Shown: piece after piece, positions 11,626 through 22,335 of the stretch
How positions within the stretch are numbered: the stretch's first letter is position 1
Layout: every line of letters starts with the position of its first letter
From: Cryptomeria japonica
Lineage: Eukaryota; Streptophyta; Pinopsida; Cupressales; Cupressaceae
Length of the DNA: 64,000 nt
NCBI RefSeq assembly: GCF_030272615.1
Contig: NC_081406.1
Span: forward strand, 240,300,422 to 240,364,421
Reading direction: 5' to 3'
Translations under genes and position numbers: made by a program
The notes under the pieces: generated by a model
Told to the model about the DNA's origin: nothing
What the model saw: only the letters and a program-made list of their open reading frames with translations
Databases searched by the model: none

Positions 11626-12960
11626 TTGATAGCTTTATGGTCTACATACTCGATGTCAAATTCACTTAGAATCATCACTCATTTGGCCAAGCGGCTTGTC
11701 AATGCTGCTTTATTGAGTAAGTATTTGAGTGGATCAATCTTTACAATGAGTTGTACTTTGTGTGTCAATAGATAGTGCCTTAGTTTAGTCGCTGCCAAGA
11801 TTACTGCTAGGCAAGCTCACTCAATAGAGGTGTAATTGAGTTCATAGCCAACCAATGTGCGATAAATGTAGTAAACAGCGCACTCTTTCCCTTCTGCATT
11901 GTGTTGTGCTAGTAGTACACCCAATGCTATACTTGTTGCTGAGATATAGTGTAACAGAGGTTTGCTTGGATCTGGTGGTATCAACAATGGTGTATTCATG
12001 AGATAGTCTTTAAGCATCTGGAATGCTTGTTGGCATCTTGCATCCCATTGAAAGTGGATGTTTTTGTGTAGCAGATGTGTAGAGGGGTGACACTTATCTG
12101 CCAGTTGTACAATGAATCTTCATATGGATTGTAGCCATCCTTGTAATGTCCTTAGCTAACTGATGTTCTTTGGTGGTGGCATGTCCATGTTTGCTTTGAC
12201 CTTTGCTGGATCAACCTTAATACCTTTGCTTGAGATAATGTATCCTAGAAGCTTCCCTCAGGTTACTCCAAAGACACATTTTTTTGGGTTGAGTCAAACA
12301 TGATATTGTTCCAGTCTATCAAAGATTTTATCTAATATGTCAAGATGACCTTCTCTTGTGAGTGATTTTTCTAGTAAGTCATCAACATAATCTTCCATCA
12401 TAGTATGCATCATGTCATGGAAGATGGTGGTCATTGCTCGTTGATAGGTCACTCCTGCATTCTTGAGACTGAAAGGCATTACATTCCAACAGTATGTGCC
12501 CCATGGACATGTGAAGGCCGTCTTATGTTGATCCTCGGGTGCGATCTTTATCTGATTTTATTTTGAAAAGCCATCAATGAGTGAAAGCATGGCATGTCCT
12601 GCTGTTAGGTCCACTATGATGTCAATGTTTGGTAGGGGGAAGTCATCCTTAGGACATGATTTATTTAGATCTCTAAAGTCAGTACAAAGATGGATGCCTC
12701 CATTTGGTTTGCCGACAGGCACAATATTGGATATCCACTCTGCATAATCAATGGGTCGAATGAAACCAACATCTAGGAGTTTCTTAAGTTCTGTTTTGAC
12801 TAGTACTGCAATCTGAGGATGCATTTTATGAAGCTTCTGCTTGACAGGTTTGGCTCCTTCTGCTATAGTGAGGTGATGCATGACTAAATCAGGATCAAGT
12901 CTAGGCATGTCTGCATATGACCATGCAAAGTTGATCTAACTCTTTTGAAAGAACTCTATG
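11626..12960 (-). pseudogene. TE-3 reverse transcriptase and RNase H
   Basis: The minus strand encodes a Gypsy RT: LHKMHPQIAVLVKTELKKLL, the fingers/palm blocks FRDLNKSCPKDDFPLPNID and LSLIDGFS, then the catalytic YVDDLL (12360-12380). The thumb (LNPKKCVFGVT) and RNase H (APGVLLAQ-type segment ASLGVLLAQH as TSIALGVLLAQH, 11817-12017) follow. It copies the RNA genome and removes the template. The catalytic YVDD is kept. In-frame stops near 12556, 12291, 11815 and others make it non-functional. Confidence 0.88.
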
Positions 12961-14300
12961 AATTTAGGTTGTTCCTCTGGAGTTAGAAGAGATGCCAGAT
13001 GTATGTGGTGAGGAGTTTCAGGAGTCCCCACATTGTATTCTTTTGTTTCCTCGATGAGAATCGTTGATTGTTCCTATTGTGTACTAGCAAGGAGAATGTC
13101 AAACCTTTCATCCTCCGGTGCCTCAAAGAGGTTTTCACCATTGGATACGCTCTTTCTTTTTACTTTTGTTGAATCAAACAGTGCCACGGTGTGGTTTTCA
13201 CTGGAAAATCCATGTTTTATTGTTATATTTTTGCAGCTAAAAGGTTTGGCATCCGCCTCGAAGTATGTTGCACTATTAAGTTCAATGGCGAATCTAGCTT
13301 TGTGATCCCCACTTGGTATGTTATCCCGTAGTTCCAAAAAGTCAATGAGTGCCTCATCATTTTGGAAAAGGTCAAGACATGGGGGATTAGGTTGGTTCCA
13401 TTCAATGAGTTCAGGATGGATAATGAGCATTACTTCATCGATTAGGTTAAGTTTGTTAGATGTGTCAGTGAGGGTTAAGACATTATGGTGAAGGTCGTTG
13501 ATGGTCCACTCCCTGTCAGAATTAGACATACGATGTGACGTAGGGTCTGTGGAAGAAGTTTCCAGCTTAGGAACCCAAGAGGTTTTTATCTATGCTTCTC
13601 CATAAATAGGGATGTCTTTGCGAGGTGGAGGTAATGATGTGTCTTCCTCATCTGAAGTATTAAGCTAGATGGAATCAAATTTCCATTTATGTGAGTCAGT
13701 CTCTGAATCACTTTCCAGCATCCGATTACTATACCATACTGGGATGTCCTTTGTGTTAAACACTGCAGGTGTGATCAGTTGATGTACTTTTGTAGATGAA
13801 ATGATCGGTGCTGCAGGAAGGATGATGGGGATCAATGAATCCAATATGGGGAGTATCGGTAGTGTTGACTCTGTTGCTTCTGTTGGAACTATTGGTGTTG
13901 TTGATGCTACTGTGGGTTTTGATGTAGTTGCTACTGCTAATGTTGCTACTGATGTTATTGCTGCTGCTAATGGGATCACTGGTTTGATGAGTGGGATGAT
14001 TGGTCTTATAGGCAGTTGTGCTAGGATTCTGAGCCTCGGTGGGGCAGTTGCGATGGTGTTTGATGCTTCTTTTATGATAAAAGGTGTCCTCTTTGCAATA
14101 GGTTGATGTACTAGTTTGCTAGGTTTTCCTTTGAATCTGAGCTTAGGAAAGATCTCCTTTTGAAAGCCTAGGCCTACATTATCCTTGGGCTTTAATTCTA
14201 GCAGCAGTGGTTCATGTCTTCCTTGTTTGCAAGGTCCCAAAGCACTCTAACCATCATAACCCATTCGTTGCATAATGAGGAGGCCTTTACCATACTGATC
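12961..14300 (-). pseudogene. TE-3 protease-RT spacer with G-patch-like segment
   Basis: This part of the polyprotein follows the protease. Near 14300-14150 it reads LLIMQRMGYDG, then ALGPCKQGRHEPLLLELK and VGLGF, which fits the glycine pattern of a G-patch, an RNA-binding motif known from Ogre-like polyproteins. A Pro/Ala/Ile/Thr-rich low-complexity stretch (about 14080-13800) follows, then an acidic segment (13530-13080) leading into the RT. Stops near 14244 and 13662 split it. The plus-strand frame at 13801-14106 is the shadow of the low-complexity stretch. Confidence 0.6.
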
Positions 14301-15560
14301 CGTGGGAAGTGTAGCTTTCGGCATATCGGTGGTGATGGGATCTTTATAGATCCATTCTACTAAGTCCTCATCTCTGGTCTCTTCTTCTTGAATTTTCCCA
14401 AGGATGAAAGGCATCAAAGCACATGCTGGCGTGATCAGTGGTGTTTGAAGTAACTGCTGACATTTTCCATGTGTTCTAGGAGAAGTGGGCATTTGTCCCA
14501 CACAAAAGAGTTGACTCAAATTGTATTCCCCAAGCCCTTCCTTTGCTATTTTCATTTTAAGCTTTTCTTGCTTGGGTATAGTGGTGTTTGAACTGGTAAG
14601 AGAGGCTGGACTTATGTATGATATAGAGGAGATGGCTTCTCTATTGTTAGGAACAGTAATCTCTGGTTGATGGCTGATATTATGACAATATGCAAAGGGA
14701 TTTGCATCGCTCGGGATTGTGATCTCTACACCGTTATGTGAGAATTTGATACACTGATGGTAGGTGGATGGAACAGCTTGCATGGCGTGTATCCAAGGTC
14801 TTCCTAACAATACATTATATGCAGAGGAAGGTCCAAAACTTGACAAATGATGTGCTTCACCATAGGGCCCACTCGGATAGGCAGTACCACAGCTCCTTTG
14901 GATGAACGCTCTGCATCATCATAAGATTTGATTGTGATCTTCTTGCAAAGATCCATGAATTCAATGGCATATCCCAAAGCTGTGACCAACTACAGTGTAC
15001 AAATATTCAAGCTTGCTCCATTATCGATCAAGACTCGCTTGATCCTATGCTGGTTGATAAATCCTTCAATGCGTAGCGAAGCGTTATGAGGTTTCTGGAA
15101 GGAAGAGTTGTCACTTTCGGAAAAAGTGAGACAAGGTGATGACTTTAGACTTCCAACCATGACTTGGAACTAATCGGTATTTAGGTTTGCAGGGACTGAT
15201 GCCTCTTGGAGAGCTTGATCCAAGATTATTTTATGGGATGGAGATAGGCGCAATAGCTCTAGGATAGATATTAGTGCAGGCTTTTTGTCTAACTGTTCCA
15301 CAAGGTTATACTACTTTGGGATAGATGGGGTGCCTTGTGGAGCTACTTTTATAATAATCTTGCTGCGACGTGTAACAACATTGCAAGTGGAGCTGGGATT
15401 TTTTATGGTTATAGTTGCAATTTGTTCACTGACATTGTATAGGTGATTTACAGTGTAATTATACACAACTTGCATATAATCAATGGTATCAGTACCTCTC
15501 TTGGAAGTGGAAGGACCCCTTTGATCTTGTGATGGAAGTGGATTTTTGAACATTAGATGA
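14301..15560 (-). pseudogene. TE-3 aspartic protease
   Basis: The active-site loop reads VLIDNGASLNICT on the minus strand near 15035-14998, a DNG-type retropepsin motif as in Tat/Ogre elements. The characteristic segment YNVLLGRPWIHAM, which in Gypsy polyproteins lies at the protease end, is at about 14825-14780. The domain would cut the gag-pol polyprotein. One frameshift lies between the two motifs (near 14840), and several stops precede the active site. Confidence 0.8.
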
Positions 15561-17060
15561 TCATTGTTTGTTGTTTTTGGGTCATGTCTTTCAATTTCAA
15601 TTTCACCTCAGTCAATAAGATCCTGAATAAGATCTTTCAATTTGTGACAATTGCTTGTCCTACGTCCTCTCCTTTGATGGAAATCATAATGTTCAATATC
15701 CCTCCACCATGCAGGTTTGACTTGAGGTTCATAGTTTGATGTTTTGGGTAGAGTTACTAGATTTTGAGAAACCAATTGTTGTAATACTGTTTCGATGGGT
15801 TCTCCTAAGGGAGTGTATGTTTGCTTTTGTTTTTATTGACGGGGTCTGGGTTCATCATGAGATGTGATGCAGCCTTGATTTGGAGGAGCAACTATGTTAG
15901 TCTGAGGTGGGGGATTTTGTCCTGCAAATCGAACTACAGGTTGTGCACTTTTGATAGTTCTTGCATCCACAACCCTTCATTGACAACATTTTTGTTTTTG
16001 TTCCAGAAGTTAGGCTTGTCACTATTGAAGCATGGGTGAGGGCCGTCCTTTGGCTCATTATATATCTTGATAAGCCCTTTTTTGATGAGAGCCCGCTCAC
16101 ATTTTAAGCCTTTGGTGATCATGTCATTAAAAGAGTCTATGTCTTTGACATCCAGGTGAAATTCCATTTCTTGGTTTAAGTTGGAAATAAATATTTCCAC
16201 TAGTTCTTGTTCAGGTAACTGAAGAGATCGTCTACTAGACATTTGACGCCATCGTTGCAGGAATACTGAGAATAGTTCACCTAGTTTTTGTTTAGTGTTA
16301 CATAGATCAGCCATGGTGATATCACGTTCAATGTTATGAGAGTAATGTGCCAAGAACTTCTAAACTATCTCTTCAAAGGTCCTAATGCCACCTGGTAGTC
16401 AGGAAAACCATGATGTGGTTGTTCCTCCCAAGCTTTGGGGAAAAAGGTGCATGAGGTATGTATCTTCGTATGCCACTTCGAGGCAAGCTGAGTGGAATTC
16501 TCTGACATGATCGCGAGGATCTCCCTTTCCTCTATACTTTTCAAATTTGGGTGCTTCAAATCCTCATGGAAAAGGTGGCATATAAATATTTCTATCAAAA
16601 GGATAGGGACAAATGTCATTGAGTGAAAATTGATTAGTCTTCACACCACTATGAAGTTGTTGGGTGAGATTTTCAACTTGTTGCTGCAACATCTCTATTT
16701 CATTTGGAGGAGTAGGTGGTGGGTTACCTCGAGGAATGTTATATTTGATGGGATCTCTACCTCTTTCTTCTTCATGGTGACTTTGTCATTTTGATGCTTG
16801 TCTTAGTTGTGCAAGATCAAAGTTAGAGGGGAGTTTGGCTCCTTCTTAAGGAAGCTTTAAAAAGTGAGCATCCACATTACTCCTGAGTATTTCATCAAAA
16901 AGTCTATTAAAGAGAGGGTTATGCTGAGCCCTTTCTATTGTTGTGGGAGTAGGAGTACTTGGGTTTTCATCATTAGCATTTCCTCCAAGTGCTTCTTGAA
17001 ATTCATTGATATTTTCCTCTTCTTCTTCAATTTCTATTTCTCGTTGCCTTGACTGTGATC
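15561..17060 (-). pseudogene. TE-3 gag (capsid)
   Basis: The capsid core of a Gypsy gag is readable in one frame: KFEKYRGKGDPRDHVREFHS (from about 16560), LMHLFPQSLGGTTTSWFS, then FEEIV-KFLAHYSHNIE and LQRWRQMSSR (16260). The N-terminal part starts near 17060 with an acidic run (EIEIEEEEENINEF) and LFNRLFDEILRS. A coiled coil (EIEMLQQQVENLTQQL) follows. Stops occur at about 16850, 16560, 16410 and 16365. No clear zinc knuckle was seen downstream of the core. Confidence 0.8.
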
Positions 17061-18779
17061 GGTGATGAAATAGATTGATGATGAAGTGAATATGGGAATG
17101 GATGAGATATTTTAACTTCAATAAAAGCTTTGTGTCACAAATGGAAAAATTTTTACCTCTTCCCTTTCGGGTATTGGTGGCATTTCTTGAGCTACGTTGT
17201 ATGTGATACAAATGTTTGGGAAGAAGTTGGGATTGATCTTGCCTCCTTGGTTTTTGTGATAAGTCAAAGCTCTATACTGCATAAAAGCTCTGCAGTTCAA
17301 TGACTCTGGATCAAATTTGTTTGATTTGCCTTGAAAGTAGAGATGCATGTGACATAGAAAAACTCTATGAGAGACAAAGATTTGTCTATTAAGATAGAAG
17401 AATTTCCTCCTTTTGATCAAAGCCTTTGAGCTCATTGGTCTTCTTTTCAAGTTGATGTTTTGATGAAGATTCTTCTTTCTCAAGATGTGAAGAATGGTCA
17501 TAAAGTTTGATACTTTTTCTTTGTTTTTGATCTTTTTGGTTGTTTTGAAAAATGTTTGGTTGGATGAATACTTGTTTTGGAATCAATTTTTTATTTTTCT
17601 TTGACAAGAAAACAAAGCAAGCACACAAACACAAGAATGTTGCCTCTAAAGGCACAAATGAGTATGGGTCTAGATCAACCCAATCCTTGGACTTTTTATG
17701 ACCCTTTCCTTTAAGTGTATTTTAGGTGTTTTTCTTTCCAAAGCCTGAAGTTGGCTCAATTTGTACTTGGTCTTGACTAAAATGAAAACACTTCAAACAC
17801 TTTGTATCCCTAAGGTCAAATGGCTAGTTGCGATAAATTCAGCCCACATCTTGATATTTCTTCGATTTTGGTACTACATACCTTATGAATCCCACCGTGG
17901 CAGGTAAGGATGTGATATACTAAGTCTTGCACAAGCATAACAAATAGATGATCCCTATGATGGGGGAGTCACCACTTTCATCAAGCCACAAGTGACTTTT
18001 CAAAAAGCTATGTTTCTACTCAAGGAAATATGTATGGTGAGTATCTTGGAAGCAAAACCATCTATGCTCTTGCACTGAATTATATCACAAATATCCTCAA
18101 TCAATAGAACAGGTAGACTACTACTTAAAGGTGTTTAGTAATTTTTGATGTCTTTGGACATAAGTTCATTCTACAGTGACTCACTTAAGAGCCTTGTAAC
18201 TTGTGGTGGGGCCCATTTGTCCTTTCGGCAAGTTACACTGTAGGAACATCTATATCCAAGGCTATAGCTTTTGGTCTCACCTAATTTCTATAGCGGCTTG
18301 AAGGATTTACCACGCGAGGTCATTCCCAAGAGTGATGTGTCTCTTGGCAGGCCTCTCTTAAAAAGATAAAAATTTGAGTGTTACTAACACTTTTCTCTTG
18401 CACCTAGGACCACAAAAGCCAAGGGAGAGGATAGTGTGTGTTAGAAGTAGGATCACTCGACCAACCTTTTTGTACAAGTGTGCCAATCACGAAAAACACT
18501 TGTTCTTTTTAACTTGTCATTGCAATGATTTTCTATCTAGTTGGAGATGTTGCTCCAACAACCATGATGTTATTTTTAACTTCAAAGGCAATATGTTTAA
18601 GTAACTAGGAAAATGAAATCCTGGTCAACTTAATAAAAAGCACGTTTGCTTGAAGTAAATAGCTTTTGCAAAAATTGAGACAAGTTTTATTGTGAATTTT
18701 ATTTGCACCAAAATTTTGAAGTGTGGATTGTAAATTTTAGTTTGATGCAAGAAAAAAATTTGTATTGTCTTGTTTTAAG
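17061..18779 (-). other. 5' leader of TE-3
   Basis: A long region lies between the primer site and gag. Two short minus-strand frames (17118-17501 and 17389-17655) have Lys-rich, non-repetitive translations but no recognised domain. They may be chance frames or the remains of a leader ORF, which some Tat elements carry upstream of gag. The rest shows nothing coding. Confidence 0.4.
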
Positions 18780-19040
18780 CACCAAAATAAAATGAACCTA
18801 ATTTGCAAGGTAGTAAATTTGTTTTGTTCAATTTTTAGAGCACCAACTGCAAATGATCCTAATCTTGCAAGAAAACAAATTTGTTTTGTTCAATTTTTAA
18901 AACACCAACTGCAAATGATCCTAATCTTGCAAGAAAACAAATTTGTTTTGTTCAATTTTTAAAACACCAAAAACAAATGATCCTAATCTTGCAAGAAAAC
19001 AAATTTGTTTTGTTCAATTTTTAAAACACCAAAAACAAAA
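18780..19040. repeat. 62-bp tandem repeat in the TE-3 leader, about 4 copies
   Basis: Units begin with cacc at 18780 (diverged), 18841, 18903, 18965 and 19027 (partial). Each contains aaatgatcctaatcttgcaag and a caaatttgttttgttcaatt segment. The middle copies are nearly identical. The unit includes an inverted pair (aaacaaatttgttt), so each transcript copy could form a small hairpin. Confidence 0.88.
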
Positions 19041-19185
19041 TTTTGATTTTAAGGAAGTGAGTTTTAGACCTGTACAAAAGGAAAACAGTTAGTAAAATCC
19101 ACACCTAAGGGGGGGCTTCCACAAGCCTAAAACAAATCAAAATTTTAGTTACAAGGCCTTCCTTACAATGTTCTCTTACAATAGC

Positions 19186-19420
19186 GCTAGTTAACCAAAA
19201 ACACGTTTTTACAGAAACAAAAGTGCTAAAACAAGAATTTGACAGTGAATACAAACGCGCTAGAACAAACTCAAAAGCGCTGAAATAAGCACAAAAGCGC
19301 TAAAACTAGCACAATAGCACTAAACTTGAGACAATAGCACTATTGTAAAAACAATAGTGCTAGAATAACAAGTTGCAATAGCGCTACAACGCGATCAAAA
19401 GTGCTAAAGTGCGACCTGTG
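19186..19420. repeat. Array of about 10 CAA(A/T)AGCGCTA units, 5' end of TE-3
   Basis: The plus strand repeats aAAAGCGCTaa, aATAGCGCTag and variants (agtgct, agcact) about ten times. This is the reverse complement of the array at 4555-4850. It lies in the leader, about 80 bases inside the primer site. No coding role is apparent. Confidence 0.8.
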
Positions 19421-19481
19421 TGTCAATTTAATCATTCAAACATGTTAGTTGGTTTTTAAAAAAAAAGTTTTTGGGTGCTTG

Positions 19482-19501
19482 GATTCATGTCGGGTTCGCC
19501 A
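19482..19501 (-). other. Primer-binding site of TE-3
   Basis: The minus strand reads TGGCGAACCCGACATG, starting two bases inside the LTR. The TGG start fits a tRNA CCA end. Ogre-type elements use TGGCGA-beginning sites for tRNA-Arg, but the following bases differ, so I do not assign the tRNA. Confidence 0.65.
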
Positions 19502-19503
19502 AA

Positions 19504-20928
19504 TGATGCTCTGCAAAAAGGACAAGGTTAGGATAAACAAACACCTGAACAAGAAACAACAAGAGTTGATTGTTAGATGTTAGAAAATTATAAATTAAAA
19601 ACTATCCTAAGCAAGCATATCAAGAAAGACACTACTAAGCAAAAAGAAAGCTTAAGGAATCTACAAAAAGCAACTAAGCTCCTCCAAATGCTCTCTACCA
19701 TGCTGGTAGTTTCTCCTTCCTTGTTCCTCTCCTCTCCAAGCTCTAAAATAGTGTAGCTCTCAGCATCTTTTTGCACTATGGATGCTTATGGAGGTTTGAG
19801 ATTAAAGTATTTGATCTAAATGTGAATGAAAAGCTAATACTAGATGCTATAGATACTAAGATGATTTGTTTTAAACTAAAATGACAATTATATGAGTTTA
19901 TTATGCTAAAATGCTCTCTAAAATTCACTATAGATTAAATGCATACAAGTTTTCAGGATCTAGATTATGAAGAAATGGGCTCTATTTATAGGAAAAATGG
20001 AGCAATGGATGGTTGAGATTGAGTAATCTCAACAAGGGTCAGGATTGAATGAAATTCAATCCATTTGAGGGCTTTCAACCCAATCCCAAGATGACAAGTG
20101 TTAATGTGAGATAGGTTGAGAGGAGAGAGAATAAGCATTAAATGCTTGACATGACCTAGGAGTTAACTTAGGGGTTAGGGTCAAGGTTGGGTTGAGTGAA
20201 TAAATTCTTATTCAAAGAATAAAGCTTTTATCCAAAGGATAAACTCTTGTGCAAAGGCAAAAGAGATAACCATGGTCAAAGCATTAAATGCTTGAGGAGA
20301 CACATGAGTGCAAGTTGAAATAACCATAAATGGTTGTATAAGAGCCATTAATGGTCATGTAAGAGCCATTAGTGGTTTTGGAAGACTTTGGAGGTTAAAT
20401 TGTTGAACACACAAAGCATTAAATGCTTTTCAAAGACTTTAAAGTCTTTGAAAAGTGACTCCAAGTTTCTTAGGAATGTGACAATAATTAGGGAATGGAT
20501 TAGGCTAATTAGGAAGGGGTTAGAAGAATCTAGAAGGGGATTAGATTTGCAAGTGGGTTTGGTGGGTGAGGGAGAATAGGATTTTTATTTAAAATAAATT
20601 AATTTATTTGATTAAATGTGTGCAAGTTGCATTTGTAGGAAAATGCAAGTGGGGGGGGGAATAAATGATTTAAATAAATTTTTTATTTAATTTATTTAAA
20701 AGAGGAATAGGGGATTAAATGAAATAAATATGATTTATTCATTTAATTGATTGTGAATTTGGTTTAATGAATTAATTGAAATAAATTGAATAATTTATTT
20801 AATTAATAGGAGAATGTTTGAAGATGAATTAATTAAATATTAATTTAATTAACTGATGGCTAGTGGATTTTAATCAAATAAATACAAAATATTCATTTAA
20901 TTAAACTGGACAGATTTATGTTACTACA
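19504..20928 (-). repeat. 5' LTR of TE-3 (1425 bp)
   Basis: It starts TGATGCTCTGC on the plus strand and ends ttactaca, followed by the target duplication ATAAT. It is the upstream, transcribed LTR, with the TATA box at 19981-19990. It is longer than its partner because of an extra block of about 55 bp near 20775-20830. Confidence 0.92.
19981..19990 (-). promoter_or_regulatory. TATA box in the 5' LTR of TE-3
   Basis: TATAAATAGA on the minus strand, identical to the copy in the other LTR. As the box in the 5' LTR it would drive the genomic RNA. Confidence 0.65.
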
Positions 20929-20933
20929 ATAAT

Positions 20934-21149
20934 AATCAAAATCTCGTTGGCTGAGATGTCGATAAACATTATTGTCATTGTTGGTGAACTGTCTGCTGGT
21001 GTAGAGTCTGTCGGTGTCATAAGATTGCAAGGTTGCTGGTAAGTTACCATCAATGACAACACCTTCAATCACCTTCAATTCTCATTGGAGTGTGCAATGC
21101 CAATAGTCTACTTCTCTAACGAGTGTCTACACGGTTGTTGTTGGCTACC
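20934..21149 (-). other. Flank of TE-3, probably the rest of the TE-2 LTR
   Basis: Because TE-3 sits in the TE-2 LTR at 2633, the sequence right after it should be the remainder of that LTR. No independent evidence of the LTR end was found. No gene is seen. Confidence 0.35.
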
Positions 21150-22335
21150 AAGTGCTATTATCTCAAAGGATGACCGAGGAGGATGTTTAGTGGTGGAAGA
21201 GGGTTTGGAACAAGTTTTCCTAGCCTAAATGTAATTGCTTTGCTTGGTTGTTGGCCAAGGATAGGTGCTTTACCTAGGATAATATTCAGAAGAGGGGCTT
21301 TTAGGGCCCTTCTTTCAAAATCTTATGCAGGATGGATGAGGAGATCTCTACTCATTTGTTCTTTAGCTATGCTTTCACTCTCCAGATTTGGCATTTTGTT
21401 GGGATTTTTGGTAGATTCCCTATGTTCATGCATCCTCCTTGGCTAAATTTTGGGGTAGGTTGGGTAAGCCTCCATCTTTGACTTCTTTTCTATAGGATGG
21501 CTGGTATGTGGGGCTTGTTTTATTATTGTGGCAGATTTGGTTGGAGCCTAATCGAAGAATTTTCCTAGGAGAGAAGAGGATTTTACAACAAGTCTGACAG
21601 AGAGTTTTGGGTTTGGTCCAGGAGATGGTGGAAGCTAAGTGTGAGGTGCCTTTTCCTTTGGAGAGAAGGGATGTGGGGGTGGTTGAGCATCTAGGGATTA
21701 AGGGGTTGTCTATGGCCTCTATGTGTGTCAGGAGAGGGTAGTGGGTGAAACAGAAAATCCAAAGGAATGGGAGGTGGCAGTGCCCTCCTAAAGGTGTGTT
21801 AAAGATTAATACATATGGCTCTTCTCGAGGTAATCTTGGCCCTGTTGGTACAAGAGGGATTGGCAGGGATTCTTTGGGCTTAGTAATTTTCTTTTTTTCC
21901 TTCTATGAAAGGGTACAAACTATTAACCTCATGGAAGGATTGGCTATTCTTGAGGCTTTTGAGAAGGCTCATGTGATGGGATGGAGTAGGATTATCTGTG
22001 AGTATGACTCTTAGGTTTTGGTTGATTTACTTATTAGTCAAAATGTGGAGGGGGTTAGTTGGTAGGATTATCTGTGAGTATGACTCTTAGGTTTTGATTG
22101 ATTGGCTGTCTAGCAAAATGGGCTTCTAATCATTTAGACAGTGGTCACTTGGAGGATTGGAAGCTGGTTCCCTTGGAACTTTGAAAGGAGTTGGAGGGGG
22201 TTCTTACTGATGATAGGAATGGGTGTAGTACTGAATGGTTTTTGTTATGTTACTCTTTGGGGCCTTAGTCCTATTATTTTGATGTAATGTTGCTTTCTAA
22301 ATTTCAATAAATTTTTTACCCCTTTTTTTCATAAC
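21150..22335 (+). pseudogene. LINE (L1-type) 3' end: zinc-finger RVT and RNase H
   Basis: On the plus strand 21190-21330 encodes a decayed zf-RVT segment (WWKRVWNKFS, NCFAWLLAKDRC, NIQKRGF), the domain after RT in plant LINEs. From 21745 to 22130 an RNase H follows: WQCPPKGVLKINTYGSSRGN, where the first catalytic Asp of NTDGSSRGN is Tyr, then MEGLAILEAFEKAHVMGWSR and a CEYDS block. The 3' untranslated part ends with aataaa (22306) and a pyrimidine run. RT itself is missing, so this is a 5'-truncated, decayed copy with several stops. Bases 22060-22100 repeat part of the RNase H sequence. Confidence 0.72.

Larger units (their letters stand above)
2634..20928 (-). mobile_element. TE-3: complete 18.3-kb Tat/Ogre-like Gypsy retrotransposon
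   Basis: Two LTRs (2634-4003 and 19504-20928) in direct orientation enclose a minus-strand gag-pro-pol. The target duplication ATAAT is seen at 2629-2633 and 20929-20933. A polypurine tract (4004-4019) and a primer-binding site (19482-19501) lie in the right places. Order on the minus strand: leader, gag, protease (DNGA motif), G-patch-like segment, RT (YVDD), RNase H, second RNase H, integrase, long 3' region. Two RNase H domains, a DNG-type protease, large size and an extra antisense gene downstream of integrase point to the Tat/Ogre lineage of Ty3/Gypsy. All coding parts have in-frame stops, so the copy is dead. Between the LTR starts I counted roughly 14 differences in 290 aligned bases, so it is not a recent insertion. 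Confidence 0.9.

Noticed and set aside
13801-14106. Plus-strand frame of 101 codons
   Set aside because: Shadow of the low-complexity Pro/Ala/Ile-rich part of the TE-3 polyprotein on the other strand.
18780-19040. Possible CRISPR array
   Set aside because: The 62-bp units are head to tail with no unique spacers, inside a plant retrotransposon leader.
19482-19503. Possible tRNA gene (ends in cgcca)
   Set aside because: Only the 3' end of a tRNA-like sequence is present; it is the primer-binding site beside the LTR.
3519-20579. The pair of similar 63-codon plus-strand frames at 3519 and 20388
   Set aside because: Conserved only because both lie in the two LTRs of TE-3; antisense to transcription and without a family pattern.
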